Shown piece by piece: positions 50,971 through 61,500 of a DNA stretch of 64,000 bases (position 1 is the stretch's first letter; every line of letters begins with the position of its first letter). The stretch lies in NCBI RefSeq assembly GCF_045920555.1, contig NZ_CP174509.1, positions 3,038,001 through 3,102,000 on the forward strand. Direction: 5' to 3'. This DNA is from Pseudalkalibacillus sp045920555. GTDB lineage: Bacteria > Bacillota > Bacilli > Bacillales > Fictibacillaceae. Made by a program: the position numbers and the translations under genes. A model generated the notes under the pieces. That model worked only from the letters and a program-made list of their open reading frames with translations, ran no database searches and was not told the origin of the DNA.

Positions 50971-51390
50971 ATGAAGAAGACTCTTGATCATATAGGCATT
51001 GCAGTCCGTGATATCGATGAAGCGCTCAATTTTTATGTAGGCATATTGGGTGGAGAAGTCGAACATCGATATACAAGTGAAGCGCCAGGAGTTGAGGTTC
51101 ATGTAGCGGCTGTCCGAGTGGATGGAAATCTAATCGAATTGCTCCAGCCAACTTCAAATACGTCACCTGTAGCTCGTTTTATCAGGCAAAAAGGTAAAGG
51201 CGTCCACCATATCGCTTATTGTGTCGATGATCTTGACAGAGCGATTGAAGAAGGTAAAAAGCAGGGAATCCGTTTCCTTGGAGATACCTACCGAACGAAC
51301 CAGCTTGGACGACGGTTGATTTATCTCAATCCGATTTCAACAGAAGGTACAATCGTAGAATTTTGTGATTATCCACATCAATCATTTTGA
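50971..51390 (+). CDS. Methylmalonyl-CoA epimerase-like VOC protein
   Basis: A 139-residue vicinal-oxygen-chelate protein. Metal ligands follow the epimerase pattern: His in DHIGIAVRDI, Glu in GNLIELLQP, His in GVHHIAYCVDD and Glu in TIVEFCDY. It would interconvert (S)- and (R)-methylmalonyl-CoA, but no mutase genes are in the window, so another VOC substrate is possible. Ribosome binding site is distant (GAGGAGTG about 14 bases). Confidence 0.8.
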   Translation: MKKTLDHIGIAVRDIDEALNFYVGILGGEVEHRYTSEAPGVEVHVAAVRVDGNLIELLQPTSNTSPVARFIRQKGKGVHHIAYCVDDLDRAIEEGKKQGIRFLGDTYRTNQLGRRLIYLNPISTEGTIVEFCDYPHQSF

Positions 51391-51437
51391 TATAATGGGA
51401 AATAATAATGACAAAGAACGTAAAGGAAGTTGGTAAA

Positions 51438-52301
51438 TTGAATTCATTAGAAGCTGGAAATATTGTTAATCTGATAGTCAGTCGTAAGACAGAATTAGGA
51501 TATATGCTGACGAATGCGAATAGAGAAGAGGTCTTTTTGCATAGCTCAGAAACTGAAAATGATTTGGAAAACGATGAAAAAGTGAAAGTGTTCCTCTATC
51601 ACGATCATAAAGGGCGGCTGGCGGCAACAACGACCATGCCATTTATCGATATGAACAGCATTGCGTGGCTGGAAGTCGTAGGTGTGAAGCATAATTTAGG
51701 TGTTTTTTTGAATATAGGTATCAAGAAGGATGTCTTGCTTTCAAAGGATGATTTACCGGCCGAACGCTCATTATGGCCAAAAGAAGGGGACAAGTTATAC
51801 TGCGGACTGCGTACGGATAAAAAGGGAAGGCTGTTTGCGGACCTTGCTACGAGTGAAGAAATCGAGACACTTTCTCAAGAAGCGCCTGAAAACCTTCGAA
51901 ATCAATATTTGACTGGTCATGTCTATCGTTTCAAGGAACAAGGGGCGATGATTTTTACGGATGACCGTTATATCGCTTTCCTGCATGAAGAAGAAGCAGA
52001 TACAAAACTGCGTCTCGGTCAGCGATTACAAGTGCGAGTCACTTTCGTCCGTGAAGACGGCAGGATGAACGTATCCCTCAAAGCACCCAAAGAGATTGCG
52101 TATGAAGAAGATTCTCAGCGTTTGATCGATTATTTGGAGCAGAACAGTGGATTCATGCCGTATCATGACAAATCTGGTCCAGAGGAGATCAAAGAAGTAT
52201 TTGGGCTTTCTAAGGCAGCGTTCAAAAGAGCGATGGGTAAATTGATGAAAGAAGGAAAAGTGAAACAGTCATCTGAAGGAACAGAACTTTTACAGAAATA
52301 G
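51438..52301 (+). CDS. cvfB: S1-domain RNA-binding protein CvfB (YitL)
   Basis: A 287-residue protein with successive S1-like domains (about 1-65, 70-140, 150-215) and a C-terminal winged-helix (EEIKEVFGLSKAAFKRAMGK). This is the CvfB/YitL architecture; S. aureus CvfB binds RNA and affects virulence gene expression. TTG 51438 follows AAAGGAAG by eight bases and matches the usual N terminus (MNSLEAGNIVNL); an ATG ten codons upstream has no good site. Confidence 0.88.
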   Translation: MNSLEAGNIVNLIVSRKTELGYMLTNANREEVFLHSSETENDLENDEKVKVFLYHDHKGRLAATTTMPFIDMNSIAWLEVVGVKHNLGVFLNIGIKKDVLLSKDDLPAERSLWPKEGDKLYCGLRTDKKGRLFADLATSEEIETLSQEAPENLRNQYLTGHVYRFKEQGAMIFTDDRYIAFLHEEEADTKLRLGQRLQVRVTFVREDGRMNVSLKAPKEIAYEEDSQRLIDYLEQNSGFMPYHDKSGPEEIKEVFGLSKAAFKRAMGKLMKEGKVKQSSEGTELLQK

Positions 52302-52321
52302 TAAAAATTTCCTTCATTTTT

Positions 52322-52343
52322 CATGAAAGTGCTTTCATTTTTC
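52322..52343 (+). terminator. Probable cvfB terminator
   Basis: ATGAAA and TTTCAT with a GTGC loop, followed by TTTTTC. The stem is A+T-rich, so the signal is moderate. Confidence 0.5.
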
Positions 52344-52441
52344 GGAGAGTATTGTTATCGTAATAAAGGGCGTCGTAATCGAATATACACTGCAAATTAA
52401 TAAAAGAGTCATGTGTACTTAGATGATGGAGGGATTGTCAC

Positions 52442-54130
52442 GTGGTTGAGAACACGAAAGTGAAGACTGACATTGAAATTGCACAAGAAGCAAAGCTTTT
52501 ACCGATAAAAGATATTGCTGAACAATTGAATCTATCAGAAGAAGAGTGGGAGCCATACGGACGTTACAAAGCGAAAATCTCACTGGATGTGATGGATCGC
52601 TTGAAGGATACAGCTGAAGGAAAAGTTGTCCTGGTCACATCAATCAATCCTACATCTGCCGGGGAAGGTAAATCGACGGTGACAGTTGGACTTGGCCAAG
52701 CACTTAATAAAATCGGAAAGAAGACGTTGATCGCTCTACGAGAGCCATCCCTTGGCCCGAGCATGGGAATAAAAGGCGGAGCTGCTGGCGGTGGATATTC
52801 TCAAGTGATGCCGATGGAGGAAATCAACCTGCATTTCACTGGGGATCTGCATGCGATTACGACAGCAAACAATGCGTTGTCAGCGCTGATTGATAACCAT
52901 ATCCACCAGGGAAATGAACTGAACATCGATACACGCCGTATCGTTTGGAAGCGTGTCGTCGATATGAACGACCGTTCACTGCGTAACGTCGTTGTCGGCC
53001 TTGGCGGTCCTGTTCAGGGGGTTCCACGTGAAGATGGTTTCGATATCACCGTCGCTTCTGAAATTATGGCCATCTTCTGTTTGGCGCAAAACATCGGAGA
53101 CCTGAAGCAGCGTCTTTCCAGGATGGTTGTCGCATATGATACCAACAAGCAGCCGGTGACGGTCAAGGATCTTGGTGTCGAAGGTGCGCTTACCCTTCTT
53201 TTAAAAGATGCGATCAAGCCGAATCTTGTTCAGACATTGGAAAGTACACCAGCGTTGATACACGGCGGTCCTTTCGCAAACATCGCACACGGTTGTAACA
53301 GCGTCATCGCTACAAAAATGGCGTCAAAACTAGGTGATTATGTTGTCACAGAGTCTGGATTCGGTGCCGACCTAGGAGCTGAGAAGTTTCTTGATATCAA
53401 AGCGAGGTATGGAGAAATTGATCCGAACCTTGTTGTTGTAGTGGCGACGGTTAGAGCTTTGAAGATGCACGGTGGAGTTCCGAAAGATCAGTTAGGTGAG
53501 GAGAACCTTGATGCACTTGCAAAAGGGATGGTGAACCTCGAAAAGCACCTTGAGACTGTGAAAGCTTTCGGCCTGCCTTTTGTTGTAGCGCTTAACCACT
53601 TCGTGAAAGATACAGACCGTGAAGTCGAGTTCGTCAAGGAATGGTGTGCGAAAAACGGCGTGGAGGTTGCGGTTGCGAAGGTATGGGCTGACGGAGGGCA
53701 AGGTGGAGAAGAGCTTGCGCAAAAGGTTGTCGATATGATCGAATCGGCAGAAAACAACTATAAGCCACTTTACACGCTCGAACTGCCGATTGAAGAAAAA
53801 ATCGAAACGATAGCTCGTATTGTTTATGGCGCTGAGGGTGTAGACTTCTCCAACAAAGCGAAGAAACAATTGAAAGAATTTGCGGGGAACGGATGGGATA
53901 ACCTGCCTGTATGTATGGCGAAAACACAATATTCATTGTCGGATGATCCAACACTGCTCGGACGCCCTAAAGGATTCAGAATCCAGATCCGTGAGTTTCG
54001 AGCGTCGATCGGTGCAGGGTTTATCGTTGCATTAACCGGTAATGTGATGACGATGCCCGGTTTACCGAAAAAGCCAGCGGCATTGAATATGGATGTGAAT
54101 GACGAGGGTCAAGCTGTAGGTTTATTCTAG
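52442..54130 (+). CDS. fhs: Formate--tetrahydrofolate ligase
   Basis: A 562-residue ATP-dependent ligase forming 10-formyltetrahydrofolate for purine and one-carbon metabolism. The P-loop PTSAGEGKSTVTVGL is near residue 70; EPSLGPSMGIKGGAAGGGYS and HFTGDLHAITTANN are characteristic. Length and order are typical. The GTG start follows GGAGGG by nine bases. Its likely terminator downstream is split by an IS element. Confidence 0.97.
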   Translation: MVENTKVKTDIEIAQEAKLLPIKDIAEQLNLSEEEWEPYGRYKAKISLDVMDRLKDTAEGKVVLVTSINPTSAGEGKSTVTVGLGQALNKIGKKTLIALREPSLGPSMGIKGGAAGGGYSQVMPMEEINLHFTGDLHAITTANNALSALIDNHIHQGNELNIDTRRIVWKRVVDMNDRSLRNVVVGLGGPVQGVPREDGFDITVASEIMAIFCLAQNIGDLKQRLSRMVVAYDTNKQPVTVKDLGVEGALTLLLKDAIKPNLVQTLESTPALIHGGPFANIAHGCNSVIATKMASKLGDYVVTESGFGADLGAEKFLDIKARYGEIDPNLVVVVATVRALKMHGGVPKDQLGEENLDALAKGMVNLEKHLETVKAFGLPFVVALNHFVKDTDREVEFVKEWCAKNGVEVAVAKVWADGGQGGEELAQKVVDMIESAENNYKPLYTLELPIEEKIETIARIVYGAEGVDFSNKAKKQLKEFAGNGWDNLPVCMAKTQYSLSDDPTLLGRPKGFRIQIREFRASIGAGFIVALTGNVMTMPGLPKKPAALNMDVNDEGQAVGLF

Positions 54131-54310
54131 GATCGACGAATGATAAATTGCGAATTTCGGCGTTACTTGGCTTTTCCGGTCCTCATGTATTAGACCTATA
54201 CACTCTGGTCCTCAAAACCATCGTGCCTTGAACTTCTTGTTTCTAATTCGCCGACAGTCGACGAAGGATAAACGGCGGATTTTTCAATAAATGAAAAAGC
54301 ACTCATTATT
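54131..54310. other. Spacer between fhs and the IS element
   Basis: About 180 bases without a gene. Towards its right end (54294-54305) AAAAAGCACTCA is the left arm of a terminator whose right arm TGGGTGCTTTTTT resumes at 56013 beyond the IS. No other feature was seen. Confidence 0.7.
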
Positions 54311-54341
54311 GAGAGTCCTGCAAAACGAATACAGTAACTGG

Positions 54342-54367
54342 AAAAAGCGCCTTTCGGGGCGTTTTTT
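54342..54367 (+). terminator. Terminator at the left end of the IS
   Basis: AAAAAGCGCC and GGGGCGTTTTTT pair around TTTC. Confidence 0.9.
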
Positions 54368-54403
54368 GATATGATGAAAGAAAAATGCAAAGGAATTGGA
54401 TAA

Positions 54404-55891
54404 ATGTTAAAAGATCAATATCAAGAAACTCTTTCCTTTCATGCCGAGTTGTACAATTTAATACCAGAAGATCACCTATTAAAGAAAATCGATAAGGTGG
54501 TTGATTTTTCATTTATATATGACCTTACGAAGGAATCATATTGTATGTATTACGGACGACCAGCGACTGAACCAGAGTTACTACTTCGAATTCTTCTCAT
54601 CCAGACCTTATATGATTTATCCGATGATCAAGTCATTCAAGATGCCAATTTACATTTAGCTTATAAGTGGTTTTTACGATTGAATCCCGAAAGTTCTTTA
54701 CCCCATCCTACACAATTAAGTCGATTTCGAAACCATCGATTAGGAGCTAATCGTGTAGAGGAAGTATTGGAAGAACTCGTCAAGCAGTGCCAGGAAAAAG
54801 GGATCATCCAATCGAAAGCACTCATTTTAGATTCTACACATGCCCAAGCAAACGCAAGTAAGCGTTCGCCTCTACAAGTGCTAACAAAAGCAGCTTCAAG
54901 GCTCTCCAGAGCCGTTAAAAAACAACATACCAAACTACATAAAAAATTACCTAAAGCTCCAAAGCTTAATGATATTCCAGAGGAAGAACAAGCTAAAGAA
55001 ATGCTTCGGTATTTAGCCCATTTAGGTGAACAAATCGAACAGGCTCTTCCAGATGCGGAAGGCGCGATAAAGGATAAGCTGGAGACCGCAAAGAGAATTG
55101 TCGAAGACGAAAGGCTTCTTTCGAAGAAAGGGATTCTGTCAGCAGTAGACCCGGATGCGCGTTTTGGATGGAAGTCTACTACAAAATCCTTTTATGGTTA
55201 TAAGAATCATCTTGCGATGACCGAAGAAGAAATTATTACGGGTGTTCAGGTCACTCCAGGAAATGTAGATGACGGTAAGCAATTAAAAGAATTAGTGAAC
55301 CAATCTAAAGCTGGTGGAATGGAAGTTAACGAAATTCTCGCTGATACGGCTTACTCATCTAAGCATAATTTATCCTACTTACAACAAAATTTAATCACAG
55401 CATCCATCCCACTCAATCCATCTGTTTATGGAGCACGAGAAGAGGACAACTTTCAATATGATAAAGAAAGAGATCAAGTGATTTGTCCAGCAGGACACCA
55501 TAGTATTCGAAAAGCTCGAACGGGTAAAAAAGATACTGGAACAAACCAAATGAACACTTTTTATTTTGACGTTGATATATGTAAAGAATGTCCGTTAAAA
55601 GAAGGGTGTTATAAAGAGGGGAAAAAATCAAAAACATACTCCATTCGGATCATTTCTGAAGAACATCAACAACAAATGAAGTACTTAGACTCGGAAGAGT
55701 ATCAAGAACGGAAAAAGGTACGTCCATCTATAGAGCATAAGAATGCGGAATTAAAAAGATTCCATGGGTTAACCAGGGCGAAATACCGTGGTTTATTAGG
55801 TATGAAAATACAAACCTATCTCTCGGTGTTCGCTGTAAACATTAAAAGAATGACAAAATTATTACCACAAAATGAGCTGGGAAATGTGTAA
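54404..55891 (+). CDS. IS1182-family transposase
   Basis: A DDE transposase of 495 residues. The N-terminal region (YYGRPATEPELLLRILLIQT) and helix-rich part (LPHPTQLSRFRNHRL) are typical of IS1182. Catalytic acidic residues are likely in ILDSTHAQANASK, EILADTAYSSKHN and IEHKNAELKRFHG. A Cys-rich zinc-like segment (CKECPLKEGCYKEG) lies before the last helix. The ATG follows AAAGGA. The frame is undamaged. Confidence 0.95.
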   Translation: MLKDQYQETLSFHAELYNLIPEDHLLKKIDKVVDFSFIYDLTKESYCMYYGRPATEPELLLRILLIQTLYDLSDDQVIQDANLHLAYKWFLRLNPESSLPHPTQLSRFRNHRLGANRVEEVLEELVKQCQEKGIIQSKALILDSTHAQANASKRSPLQVLTKAASRLSRAVKKQHTKLHKKLPKAPKLNDIPEEEQAKEMLRYLAHLGEQIEQALPDAEGAIKDKLETAKRIVEDERLLSKKGILSAVDPDARFGWKSTTKSFYGYKNHLAMTEEEIITGVQVTPGNVDDGKQLKELVNQSKAGGMEVNEILADTAYSSKHNLSYLQQNLITASIPLNPSVYGAREEDNFQYDKERDQVICPAGHHSIRKARTGKKDTGTNQMNTFYFDVDICKECPLKEGCYKEGKKSKTYSIRIISEEHQQQMKYLDSEEYQERKKVRPSIEHKNAELKRFHGLTRAKYRGLLGMKIQTYLSVFAVNIKRMTKLLPQNELGNV

Positions 55892-55919
55892 TATCAGCCC
55901 ATACTTCTTGAAACAATGT

Positions 55920-55968
55920 AAAAATCCACCAGAAAGTTAAGGTCAACTTTTCTAACTGGTGGATTTTT
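55920..55968 (+). terminator. Terminator at the right end of the IS
   Basis: AAAAATCCACCAG and CTGGTGGATTTTT form a perfect stem; an inner AAAGTT/AACTTT pairing continues it. Confidence 0.92.
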
Positions 55969-56064
55969 CTCTATTAAAGATTTTTTCGCCCTATTTTGCA
56001 GGACTCTCTTATTGGGTGCTTTTTTCCGTTATAATAAAGAAGAATGTGATAGGGGGAATGTATT

Positions 56065-56634
56065 GTGAAGGCTTTGATTGTCATTGATTATACGAATGAT
56101 TTTGTAGCGGATGATGGACGATTGACTTGTGGTGAAGCAGGCCAGTCGATTGAAAACAGGATCACTGAATTGGCAAGATCCTTTGTAGAAGCTGACGAGT
56201 ATGTCGTCTTTGCGGTGGATGTCCATGATGAAAATGATCCGAACCATCCGGAGAGTGCTTTGTTCCCGGCGCATAATATTCGCGGGACATCCGGCCGGTA
56301 CCAGTATGGCATGCTTGGTGAATATTATGAAACAGTGAAGGACCAGGTTTATTGGATGGATAAAACGCGTTACAGTGCGTTTGCGGGTACGGATCTCGAG
56401 CTGAAACTCCGGGAACGTGGCATTCAGGAAGTCCATCTCGTCGGTGTCTGTACAGATATTTGTGTACTGCACACGGCTGTTGATGCTTATAATAAAGGAT
56501 TCAACATCGTTGTTCACGAGGATGCTGTGCAGACATTCAATCCAGCCGGCCATGATTGGGCTCTTGAGCATTTTAAAACCACGTTAGGTGCTGAAGTGGT
56601 CAAAGCAGCCGCAGGTTCAAATGTCACAAAGTAA
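56065..56634 (+). CDS. pncA: Nicotinamidase (YueJ type)
   Basis: A 189-residue isochorismatase-like cysteine hydrolase converting nicotinamide to nicotinate for NAD salvage. Catalytic residues: Asp in LIVIDYTNDFVA, Lys in MDKTRYSAFAGTDLEL and Cys in LVGVCTDICVLHTAVDAY. These segments match B. subtilis YueJ closely. The GTG start follows AGGGGGAATG. It overlaps the next small gene by 11 bases. Confidence 0.93.
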   Translation: MKALIVIDYTNDFVADDGRLTCGEAGQSIENRITELARSFVEADEYVVFAVDVHDENDPNHPESALFPAHNIRGTSGRYQYGMLGEYYETVKDQVYWMDKTRYSAFAGTDLELKLRERGIQEVHLVGVCTDICVLHTAVDAYNKGFNIVVHEDAVQTFNPAGHDWALEHFKTTLGAEVVKAAAGSNVTK

Positions 56635-56935
56635 TTTTGTAAGGGTAAAAGAAAAGCTGGCGATTGCACTAGAAGACTGGGAGCAGATGCAGAAGACGTC
56701 TGGGGATGAAGGGGCTGAGTGGGCAGAACGTTTTGAACGCCATTTTTACGAAATGATCGAGGCTTTGAAAAGCTGGTATCTTTCCCTTGAAGTTAAACCT
56801 GACAGCTATAAAGACTTGGAGTCCATGCCTGAAATGGAAGAAATTCAGGAACAGCTGCCAGGTCCCCTCCAATTGAATTTCCTCACTGAACTCGAAGACA
56901 TCTATGACGGGATAGATAAAAAATCGTATGATTGA
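56624..56935 (+). CDS. Hypothetical protein, 103 aa
   Basis: An acidic, helical protein (FVRVKEKLAIALEDWEQMQK..) with no recognised motif. The ATG at 56624 lies within the end of pncA, so it is probably translated by coupling; AGGTT is a weak site. A terminator follows, closing the pncA operon. Confidence 0.75.
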   Translation, partial: SQSNFVRVKEKLAIALEDWEQMQKTSGDEGAEWAERFERHFYEMIEALKSWYLSLEVKPDSYKDLESMPEMEEIQEQLPGPLQLNFLTELEDIYDGIDKKSYD

Positions 56936-56942
56936 TAGTGAA

Positions 56943-56978
56943 ATCTGATCCTGGCTACGGCTGGGGATCAGATTTTTG
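56943..56978 (+). terminator. Terminator of the pncA operon
   Basis: ATCTGATCC and GGATCAGAT form a perfect nine-base stem followed by TTTTTG. Confidence 0.88.
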
Positions 56979-56998
56979 TATGTAGGCCATTTATTCTC

Positions 56999-57062
56999 CA
57001 AACGGCTCATAAACCTCGAAATCGGCTCATAAATCTGGAAACCAGCTCATAAATCTCGTAAT
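56999..57062. repeat. Three tandem CGGCTCATAAA units
   Basis: CGGCTCATAAACCTCGAAAT, CGGCTCATAAATCTGGAAAC and CAGCTCATAAATCTCGTAAT follow each other with period about 21. Confidence 0.8.
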
Positions 57063-57078
57063 CCGCGGCAAATCTTAT

Positions 57079-57582
57079 TCAAAGTCCCTGCAGATCATAC
57101 CAACCGTAAGCGATTTCTTCGTGAAGTTGCCCTTCAATTTCCAATTGTGCCCGTCCTGCTTCTTTTCCGCCCATTTTTTCATAAAAATGCTTGGAATCAT
57201 TCTTTTCCAATACCCAGATCAGCATCGAATCCCATTTCCGTACTTTAAATTCCTCGACCGCATGAACGATCAGCTCCCTTTCGATCCCTTTCCGCTGATA
57301 TTCTTCAAGTATGTAGATGGCGTACACCTCCGCATCGAAAGGGAGATCTTCATTTCTGCTTTTCCCCGCACTCACAAATCCGACGACTCGTTCACCTTCA
57401 ACCGCCACAAGTAGAATCGGATCAGGCTGTGCCAGATTACGGGTCCATTGCCCAACTTTCTGTTCTGTATCCAGCAAATCGAGGAACTCATCCGAGACGA
57501 TCCCCCGATAAGTCGTCTTCCAACTTGCCACATGTACTTCAGCAATCTGTCTGATGTCCTTTTCCTCAGCTTTTTGTATCAA
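57079..57582 (-). CDS. GNAT-family N-acetyltransferase
   Basis: A 167-residue acetyltransferase. The acetyl-CoA loop is AIYILEEYQRKGIERELIVH (the usual Gly-x-Gly is GIE) and WVLEKNDSKHFYEKMGGKEA is motif B. TTG 57582 is preferred because AAGGAAGGGTGAG lies just before it on the minus strand; the frame stays open 19 codons further. Substrate unknown. Confidence 0.82.
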   Translation of the reverse strand: MIQKAEEKDIRQIAEVHVASWKTTYRGIVSDEFLDLLDTEQKVGQWTRNLAQPDPILLVAVEGERVVGFVSAGKSRNEDLPFDAEVYAIYILEEYQRKGIERELIVHAVEEFKVRKWDSMLIWVLEKNDSKHFYEKMGGKEAGRAQLEIEGQLHEEIAYGWYDLQGL

Positions 57583-57687
57583 TAATATCTCACCCTTCCT
57601 TGAGAATTCTGTACCAAAATATTGGGAATTGAATAACATATATCATCATGATAATCGCCCACGCCCGAATTGAAAAGAGGTTAAAGG

Positions 57688-58293
57688 ATGTTTGATCCAA
57701 TCAAGCCGGTGAAAGTGATCACCATCACAAGTGAAAAAGGACCGACGAAAGTGATGTATCCAAAAATTGTCGGGATGAAAGATAAGAAAGTCGAGGGACA
57801 GATCAATAAAGATATTCGCAAACTTGTCAATTCCTTAAAGGAAGAGGCGGAGGAACCAGATACAAGCGTCAACATTTCGTATACTATAAAAGTGAACCGT
57901 AAAGGCGTATTAAGTCTCATTATCCTTTTGGATTTCTATAAGGAACATGCAGCACACCCCATGCAAGTGCAAAAAGCTTTGACATTTTCTACACTGACTG
58001 GTCAAAATTTCACCTTTCCGGAATTATTCAATCCGACTAGTTACTATAAGACGAGATTGACCAGGTACGTCAGTGATCATATAAAAGCTGAGAAGATCCC
58101 GGTTTTCGATCAGCCTCCTAAAGTGACTGACAAACAAGAGTACTATTTGACGGACCAAACATTGGTTTTATTTTACCAGATCTATGACTATACCCCTTAT
58201 GCCTATGGGTTCCTCGAAATCCCGATTCCGTTCGATACTGTGATGCAAATGCTTTCCAGAAACAGTCCGATCCGTCAACTGACCTCAAGATGA
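57688..58293 (+). CDS. DUF3298/DUF4163-like protein
   Basis: A 201-residue protein resembling the DUF3298 (RsiV/PdaC-like) fold: ISYTIKVNRKGVLSLIILLD and the downstream FPELFNPTSYYKTRLTRYV and TLVLFYQIYDYTPYAYG are the usual pattern. It has no N-terminal signal peptide, unlike most family members, so its location is unclear. GAGGTTAAAGG precedes the ATG. Confidence 0.75.
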   Translation: MFDPIKPVKVITITSEKGPTKVMYPKIVGMKDKKVEGQINKDIRKLVNSLKEEAEEPDTSVNISYTIKVNRKGVLSLIILLDFYKEHAAHPMQVQKALTFSTLTGQNFTFPELFNPTSYYKTRLTRYVSDHIKAEKIPVFDQPPKVTDKQEYYLTDQTLVLFYQIYDYTPYAYGFLEIPIPFDTVMQMLSRNSPIRQLTSR

Positions 58294-58517
58294 AAATCCA
58301 ATTATGACTCATCATCTGGCCACATAACTCACATACTATGAAGCAGGCATGTGAAGGGAACAGAATATGATGGGTCTATATTTCACTCCTCTTTCCTACC
58401 CATCCCTCAGGTTGATAAGACTCTATTCGGGATACGATTTATAGATTTCAAGAAATATGATAAAATAGACGTTATGTACTAAATTTGAGGAAACTGTATT
58501 CCAATGGGAGTTAGGCG

Positions 58518-61500
58518 ATGATTACATATTATCACTTGCAAATGACATTCATACCGTCCCTTGATGAAAGAGGGAAGTTTTTGATCTGGGTGACCCGACC
58601 GAACGGAGAACCGATTTCCATCAGTAAATCACGCTTGCAATGGCTTTTAGGTGAGTCGGGGATCTCTCATGTTTTTACAAGTGAACAAGAAGAAACCAAA
58701 ATGCTCATGGTTGAATGGAATGATGAGTTTTACGAAGTCGAGGGTATGCTCGTTGATATGTGGCGGGTGTATTTATACATGCAGCAACCTGTTGCACACC
58801 GGACAGAAGGTTCCTTCTATTTCGGTGAAAGTTTCGTTTATTGGGAATCTGTCGCCAGGAGCATCGAGGCTCTTATCCGCGGTGGACAATACTATCCGAC
58901 GATTTATGAAATCGGGAAGGAAAAGCGGCACTATGTGTATGCGCAATGGATGCTGTCTAGAAAAGTCCTGGAAGGCGGTGCGCTTTCAAATTGGCTAAAA
59001 GCTGCTTCTCCGCTCATTTTTTCATTCGAACATTTATCGACGTTTCCGATTCGTGAATGGCAGAATCTTATGCTCGACATTTGGTCCGACCAGATCTTGA
59101 AGCTCTTTGTTTCTTCAGGGGCGGAAATCGCACTCGACCAAGGAAAATCGGAGTTGATGCACCTTTGGGAGAAGGCGCTTTTGGATTCGAACGTGAGCTT
59201 TTTCCATATCATCGAGAAAAAAGATGAAGTACAAAAACTGCATGTTTTGATCCGGGAGGTCCGCAAGTGGCATTCTCCTTTAAGTGCCGATGCCTATCGA
59301 CCGCTTGAAAAAGGGTTGTTGCAATTCAAACAGCAATTCATTCAAACCGGTTTCACCGCGACATCATTGGATATCGACTGTTTCCCTCTATCGGATGAGA
59401 ACATGGCATCATGGGCGGTACGCATATTCGTCAAAGGGATCGACAAGGACAAAGCCATGCGCGTTCCATTGGACGATCCGAAGGTTGCACGTTCCCATAT
59501 CAAAGGCTGGGTGGATGATCGCTTGAACTATCTCGTCCAGATGGATGATCACCTTTATAAATCCCAACGTCAATTAAGGGAGTATGGATCCACTGAAATC
59601 AGCCTTGATACCTTACGATCCCTGCATGGAAACTTGAGTGTATTGAAATCAATGGATATCAACTTGACCTTTCCTGCTGGTTGGTTTTTCCGTTCGCTCG
59701 AAAGTAAAGACGTCCAAGTCTCATTGAATGTGAAAAATAAAAGCGACCAAGGAATCGGTCTAAGCAGTCTGTTGGATTTCGATTGGCAAATTGCCATTGG
59801 AGATATCGAATTATCAGTGGAGGAGTTCAAAAGGCTTGTTCTCACTCAATCCTATATCATCCAAAAGGACGATACCTGGATCATGCTGCCGCAATCGAAA
59901 ATCGAACAGATTTACGATGAAATTACTGAGCTGGAACCCCTTGTAAGGAATAAAAGTTCGTTTGCAACACTGGTCGGTGTAACATCTAACCAGAATGATT
60001 TCGACTCGGAGATCAACTTCCAGATCGATCGGGAGGTCCATGATTATCTAGAGCAATTTTTAGCGCCGACGGAGGAAAAGTATGAGGTGCCGGAAACATT
60101 CAATGGCATCCTAAGACCGTATCAGCAAAGAGGGTTCCAATGGCTCAGGTCACATCGGGACAGACGGATCGGAGTCTGTCTTGCAGATGATATGGGACTC
60201 GGTAAGACGATCCAAGCGATCTCCTATCTTTTGGATAGCGGGCAGAATGAAGGAATACACCTGATCATCTGCCCGACCTCGGTATTGGGGAATTGGAAGC
60301 AGGAATTCGAACGTTTTGCTCCGTCGTTGAATGTTTCACTCCATCATGGGGCAGACCGAGCGCAAGATGATCTGGCATTCCAACAGTTTTTATACGGCAA
60401 GGATGTCGTCATCACGAGCTATGCGCTAGTTTTGAGAGACTACGAACTCTTCCAGCCGATCGAATGGAACACAATGATCCTGGATGAAGCACAAATGATC
60501 AAAAACCCGACGACCAAACAAAGTAAGATTGTCCGCTCTTTAAAATCCGTTCATCGGATCGCCCTTACTGGAACTCCGATGGAAAACCGTTTGGAAGAAC
60601 TCTGGTCGATTTGTGATTTTCTCAACCCAGGGTATTTAGGAAACCGATCATCCTTCAGCCAGCAATTCATCCGGCCGATCGAAAAGGAAGGTAATACAGA
60701 ACGGGTCGAGGTGTTGAAACGCCTTATCCAACCGTTTTTATTGAGAAGGTCAAAAATGCAGGCTTCGATTGTGGAAGAACTTCCAGAAAAGACAGAAACC
60801 AAAATACACTGCCAGTTGACGAAGGAGCAAGCTTCCTTATATCAAACCGTAGTGGATCAGATCCGAGAAAAATTGCTTAACGCAACTGGGATGGAACGTC
60901 GCGGAACGATCCTTGGCGGTATTACGAGGCTTAAGCAGGTTTGTAACCACCCAGCATTATTGAGCTGGGAGGAACCGGATGCTTCACACTCCGGGAAAAT
61001 CACGAAGTTTCTCGAAATTTTAAAAGAAGAAGTTAAAGACGGTGAAAAGGCTTTGGTATTTACCCAGTATGTGAAAATGGGGGAACTGCTTGAGAAAATT
61101 CTGGGGAAAGAGGATAAGGAAATCAAAGTGTTCTTTTTACACGGCGGTATTCCATCTCAGAAACGGGAGCAGCTTTTGAAGAAATTCAGAGATACACACC
61201 ATAAATGTGTATTCATCCTATCTATCAAGGCCGGGGGAGTAGGCTTGAACCTGACTGAGGCCAACCATGTCATCCATCTCGATCGGTGGTGGAATCCAGC
61301 GGTTGAGAACCAGGCGACAGACCGGGCATATCGGATCGGACAGGAACAAAACGTACAGGTGTACAAAATGATCACCCAAGGAACGTTAGAAGAAGGTATT
61401 GACCGCCTGATCGATCGAAAGTCTGAGCTGACCTCCCAAATTGTGAATCATGAGGATCAATGGGTGACAGAAATGACCGATAACGAATTCATTGAACTGA

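Larger units (their letters stand above)
54311..56008 (+). mobile_element. IS1182-family insertion sequence
   Basis: A 1698-base element with terminal inverted repeats GAGAGTCCTGCAAAA at the left and the exact reverse complement at the right, and one transposase gene. Both ends hold terminators (54342-54367 and 55920-55968) which would insulate the transposase from outside transcription. The intact frame and ends suggest a recent insertion. Confidence 0.93.
54306..56013. repeat. Target duplication TTATT flanking the IS
   Basis: TTATT occurs at 54306-54310 directly before and at 56009-56013 directly after the element, a five-base target duplication. Confidence 0.7.
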
